A stretch of DNA of 39,902 bases. It comes from Penium margaritaceum (Eukaryota; Streptophyta; Zygnematophyceae; Desmidiales; Peniaceae). How positions within the stretch are numbered: the stretch's first letter is position 1; each line of letters begins with the position of its first letter. The stretch is taken from contig SZWC01004839.1 of the NCBI GenBank assembly GCA_023375785.1, forward strand, positions 38,039 through 77,940, given 5' to 3'. This document shows positions 1 to 10,399 of this stretch, piece by piece. Both the position numbers and the translations under genes were made by a program. The notes under the pieces were generated by a model, which was given only the letters and a program-made list of their open reading frames with translations, was not told where the DNA came from and made no database searches.

Positions 1-2230
1 ACGTCAAGAGACAAGGGAGGAATATTGAGAGGGAAAGGAGATGACTCAAATAGACTGAGACGACACAGTAGAGGATGTTAGAGATGGAGAGAGTGCTGGT
101 CCATGGGATGAGGGAGCATCAGCCGACAATGAAGAAAATGCTCAAGGTGGAGTAAATGTCCCATTGGACAAGGGACCGTTTGATGACAATGACAGAGATT
201 GGATACATGGGCCGGGTGTGACGTGGAAGAGGATAAAAGACCAGGCAATGGGGGTGCGACTGACCCAGGAGGTTCCTCTCCCAAAATTTCCAGGAGGGGA
301 AGGGAAAAGAGGCACTATGGTCTACATCACAAAGGAAAACCAGATAAAAAAACAGAGCATCATGCGACTTGACGACATGGTGATGCTTGGGGAGGAATGG
401 TCAATGTGTGCCTTTTTACTTTGTTTGTCGTTTGTATTGACATGTGCCCATATAGGAAGATTCTGTGATAGCGATGTGTATGGAAGCATTTATTGTTCAC
501 AGACAGTTCTATGTACATTACCTGTCAGTTCTCCTGGTCAAAAAAGAGTACTAAGTTTTTAAATCAAACAGTAAAAACGACGGGGAAAATGAGACTGCAT
601 CACATGTCTATTAAGAGCTTGGAAATGGTGTATTGGGGATCTCAATCTTTGTTCAGGAACAAAGTATCATTGCTTTTTGTTGCGCCTCGTCGCGGAAAAC
701 TTTACGCATTCATGTAAACATAGACTCAAGCCATCCCCTCCAAACTACACAAGTGTATATTGTGAGTGTATTTGGATGAGTATATGTTTGGGATATACAA
801 TAAGACAAATTTGTGTTTCTTCCTAATAACAATTGGATATTTCTTTGTCATTTCTATCCAAGAAGTATATTTTTCATTTGTCATTCATCTACAGCCTATA
901 CGCTTCCTCGTTCACCCATCCGATACATGCTCTTTTTAAAGGCTGTTCAGATGCTTGACTGTGAAAGTCGCAAGGTATAAAAAACACATTAACATCGTAC
1001 ACCGTCCAAAAGTGCGAAAAGCATCTCAACCAATGTTTCGTCCATCAATGCATCAGAATCGTTGAGAACTGTCAGCACTTTACGCAGCTTTATCAATGAC
1101 ACCCTTACATAACTGTTCTTTCGCAATTGCTAAGACATATGATTAAGACAGTGGAAGAGCAATCCCCATCTCAACAACCGCTTTGAATCATGTCAACGCA
1201 AGCGATAGTCATCGCCGACCGTCTCCTCCCTTCCCCCATAGCAATTGTATGTGGTGAATGTATTAGGTCGTGTATCTAGTCGGAAGGGCCAGGAGTTCAT
1301 AAATGTATGATGGAAACTGCGATGTGCAGTTTCATAGCACCTTCTCTTAGTCAAATACAATGCTCTGTTGATGCGATTCCTCCCCTGATTCACTTTCCAA
1401 TACATTCGTCCGACACACTTTCGCTATTTGTCTTGTGTTGATGAGTGTCACTTGGACCTCCTCTCCGATGTTGTTCCCCCCTTGAAAGGGCTAAATTGTA
1501 TTGGATGAATGTGTTAGGTTGTGAACATCACAAAGTGTGAGAACCTTGAGAAATGTTTACACCGGTGTACCACGTCGATGGTAACAACAATGGTGCTACA
1601 TTGTACCCGCGTTTTGGAGAAGCTATGATGGAGTGCACTTGGCTTCAAAACCCGGTAACTGTCATTTTTTTTGAATTCCTGTTTTGATAACTATCTCTCT
1701 CGACAAACAACATTCATGTATATATAATCTCAAAAACTTGATGAAAGGGGGGATCCGTTGACATTTGTTCGAATCGTCTCCGGTCCAAGAACCATATGAC
1801 AATGTAAAAGGTTACACTATGGGATTATGTGTTTGACAAGAGAGGAAAAACACAACTGTAAGCATTACAACATCCTTCCATGATGACGGTTCCGACACTA
1901 TCTCTCTCTAAGTGAATTGTGGAAGTAAGATCTGGAGGTTAATGTTCTCCATCAATCTTTCAAACGTTTCATAATCTCTAAATAGGACCATGAGCTCTAG
2001 CAGCTTGTCCGCTGCTCGAGTCGCATGCAAGCTGTCTTCAGGTCACATTCAAGCTGATGTTTAAGCAATAGAAAAACTGTCGCTCGAGCATCAAGCTCCC
2101 ACTCAACGCCCTGAGATGGCCCTTCCACATGCAACATCTTTGTTAACAACGCTTTTATTTAAGAACATATGTTTACAAAAATCAATTGACCATTTGTGTG
2201 TTTTTGAATCAAGATATGTCTCATTCGTAT
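1..2230. other. No recognised gene; one weak ORF at 164-562 (+)
   Basis: I recognise no gene in this stretch. The best reading frame is 164-562 (+), 132 codons. Its first 85 or so residues are polar and look like ordinary coding sequence (an acidic start, then a PLPKFPGGEGKRG stretch and a KENQIKKQ stretch). The frame then becomes hydrophobic and low in information, as if an exon ended near position 400 and intron or junk followed. No in-frame extension upstream was found. From about 720 to 2230 the sequence is moderately AT-rich with stops in all frames and nothing recognisable. The ORF may be the tail of a gene lying to the left or a chance frame. Confidence 0.2.
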
Positions 2231-2429
2231 AAACCATTCAAATGATGAGTAGGCTCTTTTGTGTATTTTTACAACAAGAAAAAAATCTAATGAGTAACTT
2301 AAAAAAACCTTGACAAGGCTGGTACTTAATGAAGCAAATTCTTATGTACTTTCCATGAAGGTTCGCTGAATATTTCTTATGTGTATACTTTATACTTACA
2401 CAGATAGAATAGTGTATCTTTTTGGTCAA

Positions 2430-3169
2430 TTGGCCATAAATACGCTCGGGATCGTAGAAGCGCCATACTTTGGACTATGCAGAGACGCTAAGAAAGGGAC
2501 AAAGTTGACCGCAGAAAGAACTTCACATTGCAAACTTCGCCTCAAAGCCACATGGTGGCAATGCTGCCCCACACCTGAGGAGGACGGAGGTTGGCACAAT
2601 CCCTGTGCCAATGATTGAACGGAGTGGCAGACTGGCAAAGGGGGTCGTGGGGCATACGATTCCAAACCCAGGTCATGTAACTCATCGCCTCAAAGGTGAA
2701 GAGGGGGGACAGACTTGACTCATTGAGCAAGAAACAGAAGCCATGAATAAGTGTGTGGTTCCTCCATTTACATACCCCATCTCTTGTGGAGAATGAGGGG
2801 CGGTAAGCTTGATGCCAACCACACGAGACTCAAGGAGACGAGAAGTGGGGCCCATGAACTCACCATTGTGCTCACTTCAAAAGAAAAAACACAAAAGACA
2901 CGGAGATACTGCTCACAGGCACGTTCAGCATGAAAAGGATAGGATTAAAGGACATATCAGACGACTCTCTTCTGACAAAGGTAAAAAAGATCCAATGGTA
3001 ATGAGAGAAATCATCTCTAAAGAGCGAAACGTAACAACCCTGTCCTCCGAGGAATTCATAAGACAGCGGCCCAATGACATCCACACTAATGAGACAAAGG
3101 GGATATCTGGACCGACTTTCAGAGGAGAAGAACAGGGAGGGGTGTGTATTGCCCTGAGCATAGTAAAGG
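2430..3169 (-). pseudogene. Copia integrase core remnant
   Basis: The lower part of the frame 2872-3393 reads SVDVIGPLSYEFLGGQGCYV and then FRDDFSHYHWIFFTFVRRES, the start of the rve integrase core including its first catalytic Asp. After a gap, the frame 2542-2730 reads FTFEAMSYMTWVWNRMPHDP, almost the same as the integrase C-part of elements 1 and 2. In another frame near 2450 the sequence reads VWRFYDPER, matching AWRFWDPTR in element 1. The central Asp and Glu region is missing or unreadable. This is an inactive relic. Confidence 0.8.
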
Positions 3170-3569
3170 CAATCAGATGAACAAGGGAGCGGGAAGGAGG
3201 CACGTTCACGGCCAAGTGTTGGATGGAGGTGGAACATGTTGGCGATGGCGTCAGTATGCACTTGCCTAAGACGAAGATGTAGCAGGCAAACATGCTCAGG
3301 CAAGAGAGAAGGACTGATGTGGACATGGATAGTATCTACAGGGAAAGAGGTGGGAGCAAACAAAGGGACGCGGCATGGCCGCTCACATAGCACTCCATGA
3401 ACAACAATGCGGAAACACCATGAATGGTAGTAAAACCCATATCGTGCTTGTCCATGGTAGTGAAAGACAACAAGCTCACCTTGGTAGATGACACTAACAA
3501 CACGTCCGATAGGTACACATCACCAGATCCAGTGCGGATGAAGCAAACAAAGTGGGATGAGAGTAACAA
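3170..3569 (-). pseudogene. Copia protease C-terminus and GAG-pre-integrase remnant
   Basis: The frame 3336-3569 reads TGSGDVYLSDVLLVSSTKVS LLSF, matching the end of the Copia protease region (element 2 has TGSGQ...VFLTDVLFVPGLELSLLSV). The overlapping frame 2872-3393 continues with LLPEHVCLLHLRLRQVHTDA and CSSDCLYYAQGNTHP, the counterpart of the HHCC zinc-binding domain before integrase. The second cysteine of the CxxC pair is now Tyr. A frame change separates the two segments. The DSG active site of the protease would lie near 3600-3870 and was not recognised. Confidence 0.7.
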
Positions 3570-4059
3570 ATGCGGTGCAAACAGAGTTCATATGGTGGGT
3601 GGCTTCTAAACCGAGGATCCAAAATCCCCTAGACACATGAATAGGCACAAAAGCACCATAAGAGGTGACGGCTCTATCATAAAAAACAAAAGAAGAGATC
3701 TAGCCATAGGCATCGAACACGGAAGTGTCACAAGCTGCCACAATTATATCCACGTGTCTCGTGTATGCCGACTTCCCTGGACACCCCATGACAAGGTCCC
3801 ATGCAAGATATTGTCGCACGCACACATGACCTTTGGGGCTTGAAGTCGCACTCTCACCTCCCTCATCACTAAGGCGTAACAGATGGGTGATGAACTACTT
3901 GAGCTAACTTAGCAGATGAGTGAAGACGGTGCACCATGGGACGATGGCCACCCACATGGACAAGGGAATGGGGGAGCGAGGAAAGTCCCAATTGTGGGAT
4001 GAGTGTGCGTCGTCGAGGAGCTAAAACTGGCGTGCGTTCTAGAGGATGAGGCGGAGAAT

Positions 4060-4761
4060 TACGAACCTGCAACGCTGGCCCAATGGACAGGCATAGCAGC
4101 CGACAGGCACAAGTTGTTAGGAGGACCGGGACACTTGTGATCACTATTCTTGCTTGAGCCACAACTATAGTAGAAAACAGCGCTGATCAACATGCAAGAG
4201 GTGTCTTCCTTCTTCTTGTCCTTTCTTGTATTGCCCCTGCCTTTCCTGCATCCATAGCCATGTGCAGCATATGTCGTGGCTGTTGAAGTCGAGGTAGGCA
4301 TGTGAAAGGAGGAGGTGGACAGGGATGGAGAATTAGAGGTGGCGAGAGCATTGACGTCTGTAACAATAAAGCAGTGGAGGAATCGGTTCTATAGGCTGGT
4401 CCGCCAGGCATCAAGGCACTCAGAGACCGATCCCAGGTGGGGACTTTAGGAGAATGAGCTAAGCGACAAGACGCGACAGCTCATCGGCCTTGACATCATG
4501 CAAAAGGTTGGAGAATTCTAGGATCAAAATGTTCACCGTCGTGAAAACATCAGAGATATGACCAGGCATTGCATCACCAAGCTCACAAAGCAGCTTGATG
4601 ACATCGGCATAGTAGATGTTGTCTCGTCTGCATGCATCAGCAGATTCTTGAACTAACAGGTAGATTAGTTTCGGCAGCCTGACCAATGACACTGGATGTA
4701 GCAACTTTGCATACGTACATATGCACCAATGGGATCGGTAACTGTGTGGATTGATCGGCAT
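4060..4761 (-). pseudogene. Copia gag remnant with broken zinc knuckle
   Basis: The frame 4459-4761 contains a stretch resembling the gag domain of plant Copia elements (LCELGDAMPGHISDVFTTVN followed by a leucine-rich helix). The frame 4059-4301 carries YYSCGSSKNSDHKCPGPP, recognisable as a CCHC knuckle (C-x2-C-x4-H-x4-C) in which the first cysteine has become Tyr and the expected His position has changed. Such knuckles bind the element's RNA in the virus-like particle. The two parts are in different frames, so no Gag protein can be made. The knuckle is the stronger evidence; the gag helix match alone would be weak. Confidence 0.55.
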
Positions 4762-4780
4762 TCTAGGTCCCTACGTCATC

Positions 4781-6040
4781 AGCCAGGTCCTCATGTACCA
4801 CTGCAATGACAGCACACAAAGCATGGGCGGACTCAAAATGCACACGCAAAAAAGGAGGGCTGGGAGTAGGGTCAGCCAGGAAGAAATACTCCCATGGTTT
4901 CTCCCCCTACGCCCAAGCGCGAAAGCCTACGACCCATGTGGTGATGACAAGACAACGGGGAAGGAAAAGCAGCTACAAATAGAAGTCATTCGGCATGGTG
5001 CAGGTGCACTATGCTGGGCAGCAATAGAAATAGTGGAGCCAGACAAGACAGATGCAAAGGGTTTTCAAGGTAGTAGAGCCAGTGGTGGTCGATGTTACTA
5101 CAACTGCTACAGGAGCGGCAATGAGAGATATAGTAGATAAGCACAAACAGACCAACACAATGACCTCATCAGCAAACGCAACACGGTCATCGGCTTGTGC
5201 TTGAAGCTGCTCCTCAACGACATGCAATGCCTCGTGAGTGACACTTAGCTCATGCTTCAACTCTGCAATGGTTGAATTATCATTGCCACGCATAGTCATA
5301 GACAAATCGAGTTCAAAAGAATTGGTAGATCTTCTTCCATCCTATTGTGCATGGGAAGTTAGGAGAGGGAATGCTGAAGGTCTTTGTTATGCTGCATAAT
5401 AGCCCGACCCAGAAGAAGCATTCCAAGCACAACAAGAGGAGACAAAGTAAGACAGAAACAATACATTTGACATGTTATGCAAGCTGGTGATAGGCAGCAA
5501 AGAGCGACAGAATGGATGCCGTCACATCCATGGGGGCAAGCTCATCCATGCACATATCCGTACATTGTGTGTGGGTGTGAGTACGTAGCGCATGCCGACC
5601 ATGGGATTGGAGACGAAGCATGATGAGTGCATGCATCTCATGCTTTAAGCGTAGTTTCCTCCGCATGTTGCAGCTCACAAATCTCGTGCCTTGGCTCCAC
5701 CACAATCGCATGCTCGTGCATTATGCTCTCACTCGCCTCCTTAGGTGTTACCAAACCCAGATGAGTCTTGGACTTTGAAGTGACATGTGTGATGTGATTC
5801 CCAAACAGACATAATAGATCTCCTTACTTTTGAGATGTGGATTAGGCTTTTCCTAGATGGACAATTTGGATTTTGGACCAGAAATCAGTCTAGGGGCAGG
5901 ATTCATCCTGGACTAACGGCTGCGAGCCAGAGCGACTGGCAGGCCCCGCTGACCAACTACATTAAAGGACGTAACTCGTGCTTTGCTCCCCCCTCTCTTA
6001 CCTCTTAGGCCCCGACTTTTTTTACCTAGCTCCCTCCACG
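4781..6040. other. Unassigned region, possibly the 5' part of the old Copia relic
   Basis: No gene is recognised. The minus-strand frame 5009-5305 begins with a stretch that reads as a short coiled coil (TIAELKHELSVTHEALHVVE). Gag of element 1 also has a coiled-coil-like segment near its N-terminus, so this may be the first part of the same decayed gag, but the similarity is one of style rather than sequence. No LTR or primer-binding site was found between 4780 and 6040. The plus-strand frame 4751-5140 has no recognisable features. Confidence 0.25.
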
Positions 6041-6043
6041 CAA

Positions 6044-6313
6044 AACCACTTGACATGGTTTAACATGCATTCCAAGCCTCTTACAATTATCATCAAGCGC
6101 ACATCAAATTGTGGCAAGGGATGTATGCGTAGGAAGTGGTGGTCGTTGCGTATCTGAGTGACGATTGCCGTACTTATATGGGGTTGGGGAGTTATTTAGT
6201 ACTTCAGGATGGGGCTGTTTCAACATCGATAGTGTAGTGATCTACCGTAGTATCGGCATGTGCATAGCCACTACGCGTGGCGCAACGACTCACGTTTGTC
6301 GTAATATGAGCCG
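6044..6313. repeat. Direct duplication, copy 1 (ends at the N gap 6314)
   Basis: These 270 bases are repeated 275 bases downstream at 6319-6588 with only about five differences by eye (for example CTTGACATGG against CTTGACGTGG). The copy ends exactly at the single N at 6314. The sequence itself has no recognised coding content. Confidence 0.9.
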
Positions 6314-6318
6314 NGCAG

Positions 6319-6588
6319 AACCACTTGACGTGGTTTAACATGCATTCCAAGCCTCTTACAATTATCATCAAGCGCACATCAAATTGTGGCAAGGGATGTA
6401 TGCGTAGGAAGTGGTGGTCGTTGCGTATCTGAGTGACGATTGCCGTACTTATATGGGGTTGGGGAGTTATTTAGTACTTCAGGATGGGGCTGTTTCAACA
6501 TCGATAGTGTAGTGATCTACCGTACTATAGGCATGTGCGTAGCCACTACGTGTGGCGCAACGACTCACGTTTGTCGTAATATGAGCCG
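6319..6588. repeat. Direct duplication, copy 2 (starts just after the N gap)
   Basis: Second copy of the 270-base unit, beginning five bases after the gap base. High identity and placement on both sides of an assembly gap suggest either two haplotypes of one locus left unmerged, or a real tandem duplication that broke the assembly. Confidence 0.9.
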
Positions 6589-6649
6589 GCCAGGTTCGGG
6601 TGTGACTACAGCAGGTTGGAAGTTCTCCAACGGGTGATGTTGTTGACCT

Positions 6650-7270
6650 TGTCACCAATAACGTTGATGTCAATATGGTTACAGCTGTAACTACAGTTAT
6701 TACTGTTATCATTGCCGTTCTTGCCACAGCTGTTGCCATGGTTACAATGCTAGTACTACAAGTGGACTGATAGCTACTAGAATCATGGCAGATATGGTGG
6801 TTGTGTTACTGTCGCCACAACTGCTTTTTTTGGTTCCACTAAGCTGTTGCTACAGAAGTTACTACATTGTGTTTATTCATGCCATTGTAGTTATTATTTT
6901 CGCTGATAATACTGCTGCCCATGCTGCCACTGATGGTAAAATGCTCTTGTTATTGCTGCTATCGGCACAATCATAGGCACATTACTATCACTATAATTGG
7001 TGCAACATACTGTTGTAACTAAACTTGCATTGTAGGTACTGCTAAGGAAGCGACAATAGTGTTGTAGGTAGAGTTGTCAACACTGTAAGTGTAGTAATGA
7101 TGTTGTCTGTGTTGTGGAGGTGGCAGGATGGAGGTGGTACTGTCCCTTCCTCTTTCCTCCTCCATGGTGTTATTATTGTTGATGCAAATGACAGATGCTA
7201 TGTCGCCTATGTCATTCTTGTTGCTTAAGCGACTGTAATGTTGTAGCGGCTAGTGTTGGTGACATGGCGA
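6650..7270. repeat. Degenerate triplet-periodic tract
   Basis: From about 6650 the sequence falls into triplets of the form purine-pyrimidine-any (GTT GAT GTC, GTT ACA GCT GTA ACT ACA, ATT ACT GTT ATC ATT GCC and so on). Translated, it is almost only Val, Ala, Thr and Ile on the plus strand, and likewise on part of the minus strand. This is what a GCN triplet array becomes after many transitions (GCN to GTN, ACN or ATN). The pattern weakens and breaks after 6780 but returns near 6910-7010. No gene is called here. The intact GCA arrays in the leaders of elements 1 and 2 are a plausible model for what it once was. Confidence 0.5.
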
Positions 7271-7299
7271 CTACAGCAATGTTATTACTACCACTATCA

Positions 7300-8640
7300 A
7301 GATGGATGGAGAAGGCTATCGATTCCAACGAGGCATTCGCACTCGTTGGCCATAAGACCACCAAACGTGCCTTGCTCGTGGTTGTTTCGCGACACGATTG
7401 GAAGCTACACGAGATGGATGTAAAGAACAGTTTCCTCCATGGGATTCTGCATGAGGAAATTTGCATGGTTGAGTCATCAGGCTTTGAGGTTGGTTACAAG
7501 GTCGTGCGTTTACGGAAGGCCTTGTACGGCCTTGAGCAGACACCCTAATGCTATAATCTAGAGATCGATGGCATATTGACATGTGTCAACTACGTACATA
7601 GTGATACTGAACCGTCCCTCTTTCTTCGACCAATGGTTGACAATTTCATCGTCATTATCTTTCTATATGGGTGGCCTTCTGATTCAGTCCCTTTTCATGT
7701 AGGCCATGAAGGAGGCCAAGATAGTCCTTCAGGCTGCTTACAAGATGAAGTACTTTATATGCAACTATGTTCCTCACGTTGGAGATCGTACATTATTGTC
7801 ATCGTTAGACACTCTTACTGCATTAGGCACATAAGTCATGTATTGTGGGGGAGCGGCTTGTTGACCTCCTTGGGGCAATTCCCACAGCCTCCACCCCTGT
7901 CACAACTGACTGGTACAATGCCCTGAAGGTGGATCACCCGATACGACTAGAGGAGACAGAGGATGTGACCTTGTACTTGCACCTCATTTGCTCCTTGATG
8001 TACTTGGCCTCACGAGTCAACATAGTCTTCGCAGCCAACCTCATAGCTATCGCAGTGTCCTCGGGCAAGAGCCCTCCATACCATTGTGCGATTCATGTCG
8101 TATGTGGTTTATATATTGTACCTTGGACTCTGCTTTTGACGCCACTGTTTGGTGTCATTGACAGCTATACATACAACGATTAGGCTTGGAATCCTGATGG
8201 GTGAAGTTGGACAAGGCAAGCCATCTAGTTATGTGGCATCGTTGTGTCGTAATGTAATGGTAAGTAAGGTTTCATTACACGGAAATCCTCACAGGATGAC
8301 TATGTTGCATTTGGGCGGGGGTTGTTTATGCCGTATGGCTGCAACAACTTTTGATGAATTGTGTCAATCCGGGTCCTGGATCATTCCATGATATGAAATC
8401 TTAACGAATCTGTCATTAGCGCAATCTGGTGTGTTTTGTGCACATAAAAAACACATTTATATTGAGCATCGTCTTTTGCATGATCTTATGGAGCAACAGG
8501 TGATCTCCGTCATAAAGGTCAGCAAGATATGCAACGAGTTGACTTCCTAACCAAAGCACAAGCAAACACAAAGTTTGCTCTAGCCATTTGTTTGTCGAGT
8601 TTCTCCCCTTGCCTCGTGGTAAGAGGCGAGGCATCTAGAG
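7300..8640 (+). pseudogene. Copia reverse transcriptase/RNase H relic
   Basis: The frame 7195-7548 contains, from about 7310, a clear RVT_2 segment: KRALLVVVSRHDWKLHEMDV, then KNSFLHG, FEVGYKV and RLRKALYGLEQTP. The catalytic Asp of the DVKNSF motif is intact here, unlike in element 1. After stops, 7840-8045 reads RLVDLLGAIPTAST and LYLHLICSLMYLASR, matching the segment after RT in element 1. Near 8160-8330 are remnants of the RNase H start, and 8408-8520 matches its end (VFCAHKKHIYIEHRLLHDLM against VFHARTKHIAVEHHFVRDLV). There are several frame changes and stops, so it is dead. The integrase and gag that should precede it are not recognisable. Confidence 0.85.
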
Positions 8641-8645
8641 GGGGG
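8637..8645 (+). other. Polypurine tract and start of a decayed 3' LTR
   Basis: The purine run AGAGGGGGG follows the RNase H relic at the place where Copia elements carry the plus-strand primer of reverse transcription. A TG dinucleotide at 8649 would be the LTR start. The LTR end was not found, so the LTR cannot be bounded; 8649 to roughly 9340 is probably LTR plus flank. Confidence 0.4.
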
Positions 8646-8649
8646 TTCT

Positions 8650-9946
8650 GAAATTAGCTAAATTGTTACTGGCTTATCTGGCGTTGGTGCAATCGATGTT
8701 GCGAGAGCTCCCGCAAGCTGTTGTTGTGTGTGTCGTACACAGCTTACGGTGACCCCTCGGATCATGTCCATTCACGTGCAGATCCCTGAGACTGGCGACG
8801 GCGGCAGAAGGTTGGCGGCCGGCGGCGGCGGATGCCTAGAAGACTTCAGTATTTTCTAGATCCATGCTGTGTCACACCACGTAGGCGTGTAGCCTATCGG
8901 GACGTATATCTCGATGGTGCGGCCATTCTGGTTCAAACGGCTCGTCGTTGTGACGTGTCTGCAGGTATTTATGGCCAAAACTGTACTTTTGCCACTGTTT
9001 TGTCCTGCTAGAAAATAGCGCCCTTGTGCACCGTGTGGGTGTGCACTAGATCCATGACGCTATTCAGGTTGCCCAGACCTCAGTTGTTATCTCTATATGC
9101 ACATTTCAATATTTGCAGCTTCTGACACGTGTGTTTGTGTCCCTAGCCAAGTTTGTTGTTCTCGCCTACATTTGTGTGTGCTAGTGAGTGAACTGGCTGG
9201 CTTGCATTGCCATGCTCGTAACAGCATTGTTATGAGCTGTCCCTCGCGAGCAGTCGTCTTTTTCGCTTACCGGCCGTCTTCTCATGGGAGGGGCTTGCGA
9301 TGCGGGGTCGATTTCTCTCGTAGTTCATCGTGACAAACTTGTTAACCAAATATGCGACTCTAGGAATCCAATGAATAGTCAAACTAGATGGAATGAATGC
9401 CCAAGGCACTTAAGAATAAGCCTTAAGAGTTGGAGAAGGTGGGACGAAGCTCGATGACCCATTGTTGTGCATGGAGGTCGTTTTCATGCACGCGATGTGT
9501 TCGGTTATTGCACGCGACAACGAGCCATACTGGTTCGATTCCCTGCAATGTCAACACTTAAGACTAATTAGTTAGAAGTCAGGCCATTCAGTCTAGCGAT
9601 CAGTTCAAGGGCATCTAAACAAGGCGAACAATAAGAAGAACTAAAAGCGTGACTATGTAGTTTTACCCGTTCGCGCGTGCGGCTCTTGAGTTGGCCAAGC
9701 GTAAATAGAAAGTTCGAACAAAAAAACTGTGGGCCTAATAGCTCAGATACCCGCATCGCGTGCACTATTAAGCTGGCATACCCACGAGTCCAACTTTTGA
9801 CGCGGCGTACCCCCACCTCTTTAACAAAAGGAACGTGGTATTCAACCTTCGATCGCCATGCTCGATCAACAACATGCTGCGCTCATCAAGCATGACAACG
9901 AGGGTCATGTGAGCGTTGTTCGATCGCGACTGTTACTCCCCCGTGG
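8650..9946. other. No recognised gene
   Basis: The first part is probably the remains of the 3' LTR of the preceding Copia relic. The rest shows only short frames with no recognisable domain. A GGTTCGATTCC string near 9535 resembles the B box of a tRNA promoter, but no tRNA stem can be built around it. Confidence 0.3.
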
Positions 9947-10133
9947 GATCGCAATGGAGCGATGACCCTTTTTGTTGTTCCGACGCGCAAACCCCCCATT
10001 ACAATTGAGGGTTTTGTATGTTTTACGCGGGCTCCGCTCGCACAAAACATAAAATCGTACATCGTAACAAAGGGCTTGCGCGTCAAAAAAAGAAAACAAA
10101 AGGGTCATTACTCCATCGCAATCGAGCGAATTA
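9947..10133. repeat. 187-bp foldback (imperfect palindrome), MITE-like
   Basis: The left half (from GATCGCAATGGAGCGATGAC) and the reverse complement of the right half (GATTGCGATGGAGTAATGAC) align along almost their whole length. Both continue through a T-rich run, GACGCGCAA and a TATGTTTT stretch to a centre near 10036, so the whole segment could fold into one hairpin. Because the arms pair, reading frames on opposite strands give mirror-image peptides and should not be called as genes. A foldback DNA transposon or MITE is the simplest identity. No target-site duplication was confirmed. Confidence 0.75.
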
Positions 10134-10334
10134 GCCCATTCCACAATTTGGATTTGTTTCTTGGCACACAAACCACCCCTGGTTTGCGGAAAGAATTACT
10201 TTCAAACCCAACCCCTATTAACATTCGAGGTTGAGGGTTTTTGTTTTTGCGTCGGCATCTGCTGGGCCTCGTGTTCGCGGGGCTCATAAAATGCCAGCAC
10301 GCAAACCCCGCGCGAACCCCACCCAAACCCCTTC

Positions 10335-10382
10335 CTCAAACAATGACAAACACCTAAAAAGAGGGGTTTGTCATGGTTTGAG
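10335..10382. repeat. Hairpin with about 21-bp stems
   Basis: CTCAAACAATGACAAACACC is followed after a short A-rich loop by its imperfect reverse complement GGGTTTGTCATGGTTTGAG. It lies about 200 bp right of the larger foldback and may be part of the same element family. No T-run follows, so a terminator is not suggested. Confidence 0.65.
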
Positions 10383-10399
10383 TATGATGATGTCAGCAT

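Larger units (their letters stand above)
2430..4780 (-). mobile_element. Decayed Ty1/copia retrotransposon relic (gag to integrase)
   Basis: Reading the minus strand from 4780 down to 2430 gives, in the standard Copia order, pieces of gag, a zinc knuckle, the protease/pre-integrase region and integrase. The pieces lie in different frames and are broken by stops and indels. No RT or RNase H follows below 2430, and no LTR, primer site or polypurine tract was recognised, so the 3' half is missing or too decayed to see. The order and orientation of several independent domains make the assignment firm even though each piece is weak. It is clearly older than the two Copia elements at the right end of the window. 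Confidence 0.8.

Noticed and set aside
9521..9550. tRNA gene suggested by GGTTCGATTCC
   Set aside because: The B-box string is present but no T stem, anticodon stem or acceptor stem can be paired around it. Similar strings near 11580 and 21490 also fail.
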